Positions 51,450-63,815 of a stretch of DNA of 64,000 nt are shown in pieces. A program made the position numbers and the translations under genes. Below the pieces are notes generated by a model. The model was not told where the DNA came from. It was given only the letters and a program-made list of their open reading frames with translations, and made no database searches. The number at the start of each line of letters is the position of its first letter. Position 1 is the first letter of the stretch. Origin of the DNA: Lanius collurio (taxonomy: Eukaryota > Chordata > Aves > Passeriformes > Laniidae); assembly GCA_020086605.1 (NCBI GenBank), contig JACBWW010000003.1, positions 8,476,753-8,540,752 of the forward strand. Reading direction: 5' to 3'.

Positions 51450-52060
51450 TTTCTTTTCATGGGTGAACCTGACATCCTTGCAGAGGCAAGTCTTTATGGA
51501 CACCAGCAGGGATCCAGCATGGGCAATGCAAGCAATTTGCAAAGCAGATGCCCCTCCAAGGGTGTTTTGAAGGCAGATACAAGGTGGGCATTATGGGCTC
51601 AACAGAAAATTTCAGAACTGAAGAGGGTTTCTCTATCATCCACTATGGCACAGCCCCCTCCCACCCAGCCAAATGGTTCCCAACTTTGGAAACTAGAATG
51701 CTACGGAGAGGAATGACAAGAAAGGAGGCACACACCAACACCCAGATGAGATATTTAGACACAGGCAAAAACATTAATCTGCTCAGAAGTAATAGCTCAC
51801 ACCACAAAAATTAGTTGCCCTGTAACAAACTGGGAGAGTTTTCAGAAAAGGAACAATGACTGCTAGGAAATCCCAGCGCAGTGGGCCATGGGCAGAGAGG
51901 CCCTGAAAAGAGTGCAGGATTGTGACTGCATGGTATTGGTGCTATACACAATATGGAAATCCCTGTGCAGCTTATGGCACACAACAGGACACCTGTTATA
52001 TCTCCATGGAGCAGAGGTATTAAGAGGTGCTCCAGACTTTGGTCTAGGCAGTATTTTCCT
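51450..52060. other. Unclassified block with an abrupt composition change
   Basis: Follows more than 700 bp of very AT-rich sequence with a sudden change to balanced composition and several short open frames on both strands (51459-51716, 51548-51814, 52137-51811). No domain is recognisable. It may be an inserted element or retrocopy that I cannot identify. Confidence 0.3.
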
Positions 52061-55000
52061 TTTCCTTTAAAACTATATTCTGAACAATTTTTCTTTAGTG
52101 AGACTGATTGGCTTTCATTCCTATCTGAGAATATCATTCACATAAAGGATGTAACTAATATTAATAGTGGTGGGTTTTGAATATTAGATTATGTAATATT
52201 TGCATCAAAATATTTCAACACCTCCTTTCATGTCACTCAGCAGGAATATATGCTGATTATTCAGGAAAAGAAACTAAGGAACTATGAAAGGAGTCCCTAT
52301 GCTCTTCAACAGCAGTAGAAAAAAACTATATCCTAGGGAAAAAAAAAGACAAAAGTACTTTCATGAATTGAATTTTTTTTTTTCCTACTTGCTGCCTGGA
52401 AAGAACCAACTCTGATGTCATGACCACCCAGATAAAGATACTGGCTATGGAAGCTCTGCTAGGTATACAATGCCTTCTAAAAAATGACAGTTCTAAAAAA
52501 AGATTACTTAGGGTTTTTTTTTTTTAAACATAGATTAATCTTTCCTGAAACACAATAATACATAATCTACATATGTTATAAAGAACCTGGCTTTCTCTTT
52601 TACAAACAGAAAATCATTTATACTAGGTTTTTATTTCAAGCACACACTAAAATTACTATTCTTCACAAAAGAGGAAAGGGAGTGTCTGCCAATCAACATG
52701 ACATGCTATTGAAAGACTGGCACTAATAGCTATGACAAGAGCAAACCTGTTTGAAGCAGAGCTGCTGCTGCCTTTTTCTTTTTTTAAAGTATACCAGCCA
52801 TCAAAAATAATGTTTTATCTGACTAGAAACCCAAGCAATATTCTGCTGCTGTAAAAGCTTGCACCTGATTTGCCTATATCTAGCAATGACAATTTTAATA
52901 TTGTTTCAAATGACAGCATTTAAAGTGTTTTATTTAAACAGTGATAAAGACTAAGAACATTAACTATTCAAAACAAAATTTTTAAATATGCTTGCAAACT
53001 GAACTGTGTATCTAGTCTTTGGAGGCTTTATATCAGGTATCAATCACAAGTTTGCATAAGTACTCAACTGACTTGTATTTCCATTGCTTCAATGATAAAT
53101 AGCATTTACTGATTTTATATTTACGTAGTTTGATAAGTTCAGAGAGTATACGAGGAAACAGGCTTTGATTATTCCATTTTTCCTATTTTTTCTTAACTCT
53201 ATATTTTCTAAAAAAGAATCAGAAGATGTAGAAGAAAGGAGTAGCAAGAAAATATTTAGAAGGAGAAAAGCACTAGGATACTAGTATAATTGCTATATTA
53301 TCAGGTTCTGTGTGTCCAATTCACATTCTGAATAAGTCTGCAGTTTCCACTTGGTAATACAGTTGTACTTTGATAAAATCACATAATAGATCACACCATA
53401 ACTTTTAGCAATCAATTTTTTCTCTTAATAATTTGATAAATGTAGCTGTCAAGTGGGATAAAGATCACAATTTTATTTGGGATTAACTATTTGAACTTTC
53501 AGAATTCCATTCATGAATATTGCAACTGGTACGACTGATAGGATCACAATTTTGTCCCTTGTTGATGATGCAATCATGCTGCAGGTTGCTGGTACAGCCC
53601 TGTTTCTCAAAAGCTAAAGAAACTAAAAGAGAAACATATGGAAAGCACGGCCTTTTGAAAAGTGCACTTAAATTTTGCAGAAATACTTTTCAAACGTATG
53701 AAAAAGAGGAGACAATAACATAGTAAGGGATCTGCCAGGGCAAAGAGCAGAATTGTCTATGGATTCACCAAACACATGAAACAAACAAATTTTGTACAGA
53801 TTAATCAAACACATGAAACAAACAATCCAAGATATTTTATCAAGGATTTAATGACATACCAGAAACAAACAGTTTAGGTGAATGTATTTCCACTTCAGGC
53901 TCAAAGAGAGTAAGAATTTAGCACTGATAATGGGAATGTTGCCTCTCTTAGAAAGAAAACTTTGGGGGACTTACCTGTCTCCTCAGCTATTCCACTGCTA
54001 TCACAACACCCAAACACTAGATGCACAATCACAGCCCTTACAGAGGCTGATAATTTAAGAGCAGAAAGGACTACTGGATAATAGTCTGAATTCTGGTATA
54101 TCAAAGCCCCTTTACATTTTGCAGTGAACCCAGCAACCTTGGGCCCTCCAAAAACCTATTTTCCAGAAAGACATCCAGTCTTCTCAAGGCTCAAAGGAAC
54201 AGAACAAGAATAATTTCTTTTGCTAGTTGCTGCCAGAGCTCAATTGACCTCATATTTAAGTGTTTGCACCTTGTTTCTCATTTCAATTTGTCTGACTACG
54301 CTTTCAGTAACTGATTTTTCTTAAGCTTTTCTCAGCTAGACTAAGAGTAGCTCATGTCTGGTATTTTCTCCCTGTGAAGCAACTCACACACTATAATCAA
54401 GTACCTATCTATCATTTGGTCATGAATTATGTAACTCTTCATGAGCACTAAGCGTTCAATCACCACGTAGGCAGCCAACTGCCAAAACACAATCGTCATG
54501 ATCTTTGTTCTGTGAATGCCCAACCCCAGAGGCACCTATAATTTTCACAGAGGCAGAGGCACACAAAGCTGTACTTCCAAGCACTCCCCTAAACATGTAT
54601 GTGCAGCACAGGGAAGCAGCTCACACTTTTAGTTCTGTTGGGATCCACAGAAGTAAGTGATCCTCCACTCCTACTCATGGGGCCGTGGGTAGCAGGTTCT
54701 CCCACTGCACGCTGGAAAATCTGAGTGATTTGCAAGCATAGGATCACTGTCACAGAAAAGGACCAAACCTTACCAAAGAGTACAATGAATTGAGCTGGCT
54801 TCACTGATTTCTCTTTTTTTTAAATGACTTCCAAGAAGTATTTGGCATGACTGCTAATTCTAAATTAAACATCACCAAAATTTCTGTACAGTGCCTTAAG
54901 CAGCTCCCTAATCACACAGTTGCCTGTCATGAAGCCATTTGCCAGCAAGAGCTTTGTGACGCAGAATATGGAAGCATTGCACCTATTTTGCACCTGAGGA

Positions 55001-56656
55001 AAGCTGTACAAAAAGCAGGACCATTAGATCCTTTGCTCAGTGAAAACCCATGTTATCCCGATTTCTAGGGTTATGTTCATTCTTGGAAACGGTCTCCACT
55101 TTTTACAGTGCAGCATGGACACAGTGATATGGAAAAAAACCCTCAGTACCACTGCATAACTTTCAACATTATCACAAAACCAATAATAAGCAAACAGCTT
55201 CTCTCCTCTCTGAAGAGCTTTTTTCTTATAACCAGAAGGCTACTATGGCACACTGTGAGATGCCATGGACTGTGCAGCTATTGGAATAATGGAGATGTTC
55301 AGGCATAGATATTACACTGTTTGGACATAAATAATGCATCATAATAATATCACAATGTTTGTAAGACAGGGGCTCCTAAATGATGAACATTTTGTTCGAA
55401 CTGAAATTATCACTACCAAGTGATGCCGCTCCAAAGCAGACAAAGCACTGAGAAAGAAAACCGGAATGCTGATCCCTTGGCAAGATCTACCACAGGTGCA
55501 GACCCTTCTCCCGTCCCACTTGACAAAGTATTCAGGCCCCGTTCAACTCAGTATTGGAAGGTAGCAACAACGTAGCAATGTAGTTAGAAAAAAATATATT
55601 CAAGAATTTTGGAAATGCAATGAATACAAGAATCAAAGGATTTCTTCAGCTTGATTTGAGACTCACAATTCAGACAAGCCCACAGTAAGCAAGTCAATTT
55701 TTTGTTATTAATCAAATAATCTCATTTTTAGAAAAAACACTAGAATGATAGTCACCAACGTGATATGACAATTCACTCACCTATTGCATTCTTTTTCCAT
55801 TTGTAACAATGTACGTTCAGTTTGCACATAGATAACAAGAATAAACGTAAACAACTTCCACTAGAACCAAATTTCTGTTACTAAAAAATTAACTGCAGGA
55901 TTCCTGAGCTTGCTAGCAAGCCCAATTCTGTTCTTAGAACAGCTGTAAGATCTATCAGTAACTTAAATGTGGTTTTAAAAAGAAAATAAATTAATAACGT
56001 GGATAATGGTCTCTAGATTCCTTGGCATTTTTTCCAACAGAATTTCAATTTCAACACAGACCTTGAGAAAATGGGTCATTGAATATCAAGAAATAGGCAC
56101 CAAGCTCTTACAGAACAACACACAGACATTTTAAAAAACAGATTTGATGATTTGTTCAAAAATTAAGGTTAACTGCATAAACTGGTATTTGAAGTGTGGT
56201 CTAACAAATTCAATTCCCAACTTTATGTGCACTGCATGTATGTATGCATTGTATGCATTAAAGGCCTGCTGTTCAAATGTAGTAAATTTTGTAAGTTAAA
56301 GACAAAAGTATAACCCAGACTGTTATTGTTTTAAAATATATAAGCTTTATAAGGAATATAGCTGTATTATTAAATAACTCCCCCCATGACAGAGGGAGAC
56401 TGTAGCATAAAGAGGAAAGAAAGTCTGAAGACCTGTTTTTTTGGCATTTCTATATATCAATTTAGAACAGAAGTGCTGTCACCTTGCAACTATCATCCTC
56501 ACACATGTAAAAGCCAACTTCTTTTCTCTTCCATCTTCCACAACCTCTCCCTCAGAAACGCAGCTTACTCAAGCTCCTTACTACCACTGACCCCATAAAA
56601 GCAGTAGAGCAGCTGCCAAAGAAAGCTAAATAGAAACTAATATTAGAGCATCTCAT
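52061..56656. other. Intron sequence, no gene recognised
   Basis: Unique sequence with T-runs near 52372-52383 and the 37-bp-period direct repeat at 53769. No gene or known repeat family is recognised. Confidence 0.5.
53769..53825. repeat. 20-bp exact direct repeat, period 37 bp
   Basis: Seen: caaacacatgaaacaaacaa at 53769-53788 and again at 53806-53825, with 'ttca/atca' also similar just before each copy. Two copies only; a small local duplication. Confidence 0.85.
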
Positions 56657-56672
56657 CCCCCCCCCCCCCCCC
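56657..56672. repeat. Poly-C run (16 bp)
   Basis: The longest C tract in the window; the complementary strand is poly-G. It lies immediately upstream of the possible LTR at 56684. Confidence 0.95.
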
Positions 56673-56683
56673 AAGAGCTTATC

Positions 56684-57270
56684 TGTTGTTAACCAGCTAG
56701 ATAACTCAAACGGGACAAGTTGTCTCGTAGTGAGTTATTTTGGCACCACAGGGTTAACATCTTCCAACTGCCAATGAATATCTTAACAGCTGGAAGTGAC
56801 ATGTGGAAAGATAAGTCAGATTTTTCACTGACAGACACTCACTTTGCAACTATAAGAGCCACACTAAACTTCCACCAAGCAGAAATCTGTACATTTCCCT
56901 GCAATTGTGTGGAGCTTCTCCCATGAGTAGAGAAGTACACTTTGAGGTTACTCCTCAGGGATTAAGTGAAGGAATCAGTGCACATTATCATGGTTTCAGT
57001 GACAAGCTACATTCAACTCCTAATCAATACTATTTCTTCTGCTAGCTCTAATATAGGTACCTTGATATTATGTACTGTTTTATGTTATGCTGTAATCTAC
57101 TAGTAGTTCTATTTTAGTTTTATACTATGTAATCAGTAATTATGATTAAGATCTTTCATCTGTTATCTCTTGTCTGTTTAATAAATAATTTATTTTATAA
57201 ATAGATCTGACTTGCCATCATTAGAACTTGCAGGCCAGAGTGATTCCTTAAATTTTAACTGTTGCCAAAA
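56684..57270 (+). mobile_element. Possible old LTR or retroelement remnant
   Basis: The stretch starts TGTTGTTAACC and ends near TTTAACTGTTGCCA. Near its 3' end it has a T-rich run, 'aataaataatttatttt' (a possible polyadenylation signal), and 'agtgattccttaaattttaa', a layout I associate with avian LTR 3' ends. I cannot name a family and see no clear target duplication or internal genes. It could equally be unique intron sequence. Confidence 0.35.
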
Positions 57271-59104
57271 TCTGAGGCTGCATTCTTCCTGCAACAATTA
57301 TAAAGAGTACTAAATTTAAATTAGAAACCAACTGTCAATCTTTAATTTCACAGACAAGAAACAGACTTGACTTTTATTCCCAGTCACATCCTAAAGGTAC
57401 CCCAGAGCTCCACTCTTGATGGGCTGTGGTGAAGGAGTTTCTGACTGTCCTGCAAAGTGGCTGGAGTTAGTATCTGTCTCTTTTCCAGTGAAGAGACTTA
57501 TTCTACTTATATCTGCTCAAAGAAGCAAAAGGGCTGGCTTTCCTGTTACAAAGCAATATTAGAACATAAAAGACAGACAAATATGTTTAAGTTAAAAAAA
57601 AAAATCAATCTTGTATGACACTTTCATACTCCTATCATCCTAAGGGGTTCTATGTCGTGTTGTAGATTCTCTGTGGGTGCAGCCAATGACCAATAAGTCA
57701 TCAGTAACTGTGAACCAGACACAGAACAAATCTTATTTTTATAAGAGATGTTAGCCAGGGCACAGGAGCTGTCTTTCATTCGTCTAAAAATCTTCTCTAA
57801 AACCTTTAACTCTCAGATGTCCAGCAGTCAGAAATGGATTGAAAAAAAGAAAATTCCTTTAATTTAACTAAAGTATGAATACACAATTATCACCCAGGCT
57901 CCTCTTTAAGAGTGTTTCATCTTGAAAGGAAAATACAGTACCATCTTTTTAGCAATGGGATTATGCAAACAATGTTTCAAGACTTGTTGTATACCAGTCT
58001 AGGTGAGCCTGGCAATAATTAGGTGACAATCTGTTCTTGCTCATCCTCATATATTTGCATAGTACACTGTTTAGTGAAAGGGGGTTTCTACAGTATAAGA
58101 GTGAATGTATAGAAAGAAATATCATTAGGATACAGCACAGTGATGACTGTTTTCCTGTGCTGACAAGACAAGCAAACTGAACAGTTTTAACCACAGCATG
58201 CTGCAATGAACAATTAATTTACCCAGATACAGCCTTGAACAAATAATGTGAAAATGTACATAAAATGTTTGTAATTTTGGAATGGTAGTGGTTCTATCAG
58301 TGTTACAGCTCTCTGTGTTATATCTGTCTATCTGTCTATTGAAAGCATTTGATTTTTTCATATTAAGTGGAATTATTGTAGTAAAAATCCAACAGTGTCT
58401 GGATTTAAGCTCTGAGTTGAATATTCATTTGCTTTAGTGAGAACTATGGTGAAATGTGATCAGTTTTTTGACCTATTTTGAAATTGGTACTCTGCCAACT
58501 GGCATTTTGTTTGCACATCCAGATATTATCCACCATATGCTGACATGACATGATGATTGGTTCCAAAATGAAGTGGAATACTTGGCAAATAGAAATATAT
58601 GGTACAAATAATACACTGCCTCTAGTCAGGAAAGCAAGCAGTCATTTTGAGAAGACTGAGCGGTTTTAAAATAACTCCAGCATACACACTGCATAAAGCT
58701 GCATGAAAACTGTCCAGATTTTGGGTTTTCACAGGTAAGAGGGTATCAAAAACTATGAAATCAATTCCTTACAGAAGATTCAAATCTGACACAGGAATAC
58801 TCATAGCAGTAATTCAATGGAAGATTAATTTGCATCTCAGGGAGACTTTGGCCCACACCGCTTCTTCCTCCTCTGGATTCCCCAACTCTTTCTTCTCACC
58901 ATCTGTTCTTTTTTCCCACTGCTCTGACTTGTCTTTCCACAGTGATGTCTAAGTTATCTGCTTTTCCTGCATTAAGATCACATTTCATTCAAGCTCCACG
59001 CTAATTTTATATTATTTCTGCTAACCTCCTACCATTGAACCCTTTTTTTTCTCCTAACTTGATGCTTCCATTAAACTTCTGCCTTCTACTCTCAACTGTG
59101 GAAC
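57271..59104. other. Intron sequence, no gene recognised
   Basis: Unique sequence; a tiny (TCTG/TCTA) tetranucleotide patch lies at about 58322-58339. Nothing else is supported. Confidence 0.55.
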
Positions 59105-59352
59105 CTACTAAAAAAAAACCCCAAAAACAAAGGAAGAAAAACCCAAAAACTTGTTCCTAAAAAGAAAATACCCCATCTCTTTTATTTTAATTCCTGTTTC
59201 CCATCAATTTTATTTTAATTCTACTAGAATCTACTAGAATCTACTAAAAAAAACCCCAAAAATAAAGGAAGAAAAACCCAAAAACTTGTTCCTAAAAAGA
59301 AAATACCCTATCCCTTTTATTTTAATTCCTGTTTCCCCTCTCTTTTAGTTTA
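59105..59352. repeat. Tandem duplication, period 136 bp, about 1.8 copies
   Basis: Seen: the segment starting ctactaaaaaaa at 59105 is repeated from 59241 with only scattered differences through about 59216/59352; shared landmarks include 'gaagaaaaacccaaaaactt', 'gttcctaaaaagaaaatacc' and 'ttttattttaattcctgttt'. A 10-bp unit ctactagaat occurs twice at the junction (59221-59240), and the ctacta motif also opens each long copy. High identity indicates a recent event by slippage or unequal exchange. It lies inside the intron, about 560 bp beyond the exon donor. Confidence 0.9.
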
Positions 59353-59904
59353 ATTCCTGTTTCCAAAGGAATGTTTTTGTTTTGCATTCTTCAGTGATTC
59401 CACGTGTGTTCTCTCTAACGCAAAGCCTAAAAACATACATCTAAAGTTGTTGGTTGATCTCTGCTGTTCTATCTTTTAATGAGGAACAGTTCACTTTTTT
59501 GCAATGAAATCTAAGAATTTTTAAAGCAATGCATTAATTTGCCACAGTATTTCCTATGGAATTTTGGTTTTTTCTGTTCTTGGGGGAATAACATGGACAG
59601 AGTGACTTAATAAAAATGTTAAAAAATATTTCTCCCTAGAAGTTCAGCTAGATTACAAAACAAGACATCTAAATAGCAAGCACTTCTGATGTTTATTTAT
59701 TGAACTGCAAGATTTGCTCATGTAACATGAGTAGATTTCAGTGCTTAATGAATAACCTTCAACCCTGGAAAACTTAAAGAGGATTAAGCCCATTTTAAAA
59801 CCATGTTCTTCTTCAGAATAAATGATAAGAAATTCTTGTTTTCTTATTGCAATCATTTAAGCACATGCATTTAGAAAAGAATTTGTAAGCAAAGGGAGTA
59901 AGGA

Positions 59905-59910
59905 CCTTAC
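59905..59910 (-). other. 5' splice donor of the zinc-finger exon
   Basis: On the minus strand the exon ends CTG and the intron begins GTAAGG, a near-consensus U1 pairing site. It splits a glycine codon after its first base, so the next exon must start with two bases that complete the codon. Confidence 0.85.
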
Positions 59911-60089
59911 CAGCATGCAAGTATGCCAGATCAGGATTTTCAATATCTGGGTGTAGTTCTTTCAAGTGGTTACGGAATTCCACAGGGATATTTGTTCCAT
60001 AGTCACACCTAGGACAGTTATACATTTTTACTCCTTCATGCTTTCCTGTATGCAAGATGTGTTTACGAATATTTTCTGCACAGTTAGAC
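59911..60089 (-). CDS. ZNF407: Internal coding exon of a C2H2 zinc-finger protein, probably ZNF407
   Basis: Seen: read on the minus strand, an open segment of 179 bp begins after a pyrimidine-rich tract ending in TTTTTAG and ends at CTG|GTAAGG. The first base completes a codon (intron phase 2), 59 full codons follow, and the last G starts a split codon (phase 1). The peptide starts within one finger (SNCAENIRKHILH), then a linker TGKHEGVKMY, then a full C2H2 finger with spacing C-x2-C-x12-H-x4-H (CPRC ... HLKELH), and closes with HPDIENPDLAYLHA. Known: C2H2 fingers of this kind bind zinc and usually DNA in the nucleus; ZNF407 is a large multi-finger protein with very long introns. The ZNF407 assignment rests on remembered similarity of the HPDIENPDLAYLHAG segment to its C-terminal finger region, not on a search. 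The open frame continues upstream of the acceptor only as low-complexity intron. The exon itself is certain in my view; another large finger protein is the main alternative for the name. Confidence 0.8.
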
Positions 60090-60120
60090 CTAAAAAGCAA
60101 TGAAAAAAAGAAAAAAGATA
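60090..60120 (-). other. 3' splice acceptor and polypyrimidine tract of the zinc-finger exon
   Basis: On the minus strand about 25 mostly T/C bases lead into TTGCTTTTTAG immediately before the first exon base. This is a strong acceptor. No single branch-point adenosine stands out in the AT-rich sequence just upstream. Confidence 0.85.
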
Positions 60121-63100
60121 TATATGAATTTATTTCCAACTAGTGATTCAAATAACACCTAGTGTTATAACAGAAAATCAGTAGTCATCACTCATTTTTC
60201 ATTATCTGTACATTTTTTGCATCCTCTTAAGTTTTTCATAAATGTTGTCCTTTGCATGAAGGCTCCCAAAGCTGTTTCAGGTTAACTGAACATTACATCT
60301 GAACCAGAATGATTGATTTGTTATATTTACAGAATTTCTATTTTTCTCATGGTAGTCAGTGACAGACAGAAATTAAGCAAAAGTCTTTACTTAGCAAAAC
60401 TGAAATACTCAAATGCCTATAAAATTCCCAGTGGAGCTCACATGAACCTTTCCTACACAGCTCCTAAATTCATCAGGAGTTGCTGTGAATGATCCTTACA
60501 AGTATGTTCCACCAACTTTTATCTCACTGTGTGAACTGCTCCTAGGAAAGAGAATTCAGTTGTTCATCTTATTGAAAATACACACAGATTCTGGTTTACA
60601 TCTTAAACGCTGCTTTTGAGAAAGAAGGGGAGTTTTCATGCATAAAAGTCAGAATACATATACAATTAGTTTAACACATTTCAAAGCAATATTTATAATC
60701 ATATTTCTGAAAAAAGTGAATAGAAAACCATTTCACATTTCCCTTACTCACAAAGAGATCCGTATGGCAGTAATTTTAAATTTCTAGTCTTTAAAATTTT
60801 CCAGTCTCATTACAAAATTATTTTGCATTAGAATTTCCTACTTATTCAAACTTTGTGGTGAATCCTACATAAAATACACTGCCGCTCCATTTATTTCAAT
60901 CAGAAATAGCCAATATATCTATTCTTGAATCAAAAGAACAGAACTCTACATGTGTACCACTGCTTTGGGGTTTTGTTTAACTTTTTTACTTTCTTACTAG
61001 CCTATAGTACTAATATTGCCTAACTAAGAACACTAGTTCAGCCTAATTGAAAAAAGTACAAGCACTCATGTAAACTAAATGCATAATACTGTACATTATT
61101 CAATAAATGAATAATATTTTACAAATACTCAGAGAAGACAACTGTAGTATTTTGGGCAACTGCTTACATACCCATCACTGCTAGAAATACCACAGTAACA
61201 GGCACCTAAAAAAAGGACCCCCAAAATAAACTGGAAGTAGCAGCTTGAAGTTCTGCTGGAATGCTTGTCTCTCCCTCGGAAACGGTCATAGTAAAGTTGA
61301 TATCTGCCTTACAGTGCTGCCAAAGCTCACCCTCTGTCATGTCCATCTGCTATATACTGGTATAATGATCAGATGCCTGAGAATGTCAGAGAAGACACTT
61401 ATCACTGAAAAATATAGAAAATATTGGTCTTCAGCATCTTTCAAGATTCAGCCCTTAAAAAGTTACAATGCTCATAAATGTTGTTAAAATGAAATATGTA
61501 TTTTACAAAATAAGTAAAAAAAGGTAGTGTATATTGCAATGAAAGAAGGAGACAACCTGGTAACCTCCTTTAAAAGGCAGTAGATTAAAGCAGACAATAC
61601 AAATCTGAAATAAAATATCTGTGTTTTTTTAGCTCAGCTCTCAAACTATGTTAAGGAAAGATGTAAAACTTTTTACTTTGAAATATTTCTGTGAAATATA
61701 TAAAGGATCTGTGGAAACCTATGTAAGAGTTGTCAAGAAAACCCAGCCCGCTCAAGTCATAAAAGGCCAGTTCTATCTCCTTTCATTTGGAATTTGCTCC
61801 AGCCACTTTAAACAGAGCAATCCTGAAGCCACATTTATTCAGTCATCAGTAAAAATCTGTCACTAAACACACCAACATACAGATATAAAAATTTTAAACC
61901 CATATTTTTCCATGTGACAAGGCCAGGAAGGCATAATCAGAAATGAGGAATATGAGATCACAAGGCATTACAAATGGCCCCTCATATTAGGTTGCAAAGC
62001 AGCAATTGCCATCATAAGGTAAACCATGAAGGTAAAAACTGGCCAATCCAAGCACTTTTGAAGCCAAGTGATACCTTTAAAAACGACAGGACAAAAGTGT
62101 ACTGCATATAAAATGTTGTTTAATTATGCAGTGTGTTTGAACGTGTGTTTTATTAGGGGTCTTCTTCCACGTGCTGTACAAGTATGTTACTACATGTCTG
62201 ACACAAAACACCCCCACCAACACATTGCGTGTGTAGTTACAGCATCTCAGCTCATACGAGTAAACACAGAAGTCTGTGATTTTAAGCAGCACTGTATTTT
62301 TTTTTAAACTATGTCATGACAAGAATCTAACTAAACCATCAGAGTGTTGCAATAGTGATGATAGTTAAGCTTTTCACAGGCTTGTATTATAAGGTTCACC
62401 TCCAGGTGTTTATAAACCTTGAAAGAGAGATTTCCTTTGTTCTGAAATCTGGAAGATAGAGCCCAGCCCAACAGAAATCATTGGAGGAATGTCTTTCTGG
62501 TTTTTGAGTTCCAGTCTGAATTACAGCCACAAACAAATAGATGCAGGTTTTAGGAGACTAGCCTGTATTTCAGTAAAGCTACAGTAGATGTTTATAAGTT
62601 AAATCACTATTACCATTGCTTAATGTAAGCATCCTTTCATCCTCATGATCCATTTTCAAAATCAAATGTATATATTTCTGTCAATTTGTCCAAGCTCTGC
62701 AGTAACAGGAAGGGAACTCGTTAGAGAGACCTACTTAGTCTAAAGCTATAGTCAATGAGTTTATATTCAATTCTGATGCAGAGAAACACAATAAAAATTT
62801 TCTTTTTATTTCACATCTTGCAGTAAGTCTTCTTCTTAGATGTGAAGAAAGGTTTGAGACTTGATGCAAACTCCACAAAAACCCTATTAAAGGGAAGAGG
62901 GAGGCCTGTTTAGAGTATTCAGCGCCTGGTCAGTGCTATATACTGTGAAAGAGGGGATGGAACATGTTGCTAAGGTACATTGCAGATGAACAGGAAATAT
63001 GAGGAGCTGAAAAACTCAGCCTATACTTCCTACCCAACAAACCTGTATGACCTCCTTCATCAAAGACTGATATATTGGGAAGGGCATAGGCCTACTTTCC

Positions 63101-63424
63101 ACATCCAGGAGAGCTCCCACATTTCTATAAAGGATAACACTTTGAAATAAGGGAGACAGATGGTAAGATCCTCCTGAGAAAAGCATCTACTGCTTAGGTT
63201 GAACAGAAAACCTCTTCTGGATAAAGACAAAAAAGGGCATTTGTGTCTAATGTTCATCACACAGCGATATGTTCCCATTGCTGCTCTAGCTGCATGTTCC
63301 ATGCTGCCATTACAAGTCCATTCCTACCTACCAGGTATCTTTTTCTGCTGTCAATAAACTAAGGTTGCTGCATATTCAAGTCTCATAAACTGGAAATTAC
63401 TTGTCAATTATAAAATGGTACTTT

Positions 63425-63815
63425 AGTCACAGAATCACAGCATGCTTAAAGTTCAAAGGGACCTCTAGAGATTGTCTGGCCCATCCCTGCTGCTCAGGAA
63501 GGACAACCCATGGCCAGTTGCCCAGGACCATTTTTAGACAGCTTCTGAATATCTCCAAAGATATTTCCCACCCTCCCTGGGCTGCCTGTGCCAATGCTCA
63601 GTCACCTGTTTCCTGATGCTCAGAGGAAACCTCTTATCTTCCTGCTTGTACTCATTGCCTCTTGCCCTGTCACTGGGTACCACTGAAAAAGAGCTTGGCT
63701 TCCTCTTCTTTAGAGCTTCCCTTCAGGTATTTGTGCATACTGATGACAACCCCTGAGTCCTTTCTCCCAGCTGACCAGTCCCAGCTCTCTGTCTCTGCTT
63801 ATTTGGGATGCTCCG
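63425..63815 (-). mobile_element. CR1 LINE 3' end, minus orientation
   Basis: Seen on the plus strand as the reverse complement of a CR1 3' end: it opens with 'cacagaatcacag' and 'aaagggacctctagagat', runs through 'tgcccaggaccat', 'ccctccctgggctgcctgt', 'ttgcctcttgccctgtcac' and 'cttccctt', and fades after 'gggatgctcc'. Several small indels separate it from the usual pattern, so it is an old copy. It lies about 3.3 kb upstream of the zinc-finger exon, in the same orientation as the host gene. The 5' truncation near 63815 is approximate. Confidence 0.9.

Larger units (their letters stand above)
1..59910 (-). other. Intron downstream of the zinc-finger exon (partial, at least 59.9 kb)
   Basis: Inference: the donor at 59905-59910 requires a further exon at lower coordinates, yet none is visible in this window. 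The longest open frames here (up to 146 codons) overlap CR1 sequence, are low-complexity, or have no recognisable domain, and none carries a C2H2 pattern. The stretch holds scattered repeats and candidate regulatory blocks listed separately. A small unrecognised exon, or an unrelated non-coding gene nested in it, cannot be excluded. Confidence 0.65.

Noticed and set aside
54890..55040. Faint resemblance to a MIR-type SINE core
   Set aside because: Only short scattered words match and the order is not clear; not enough to call.
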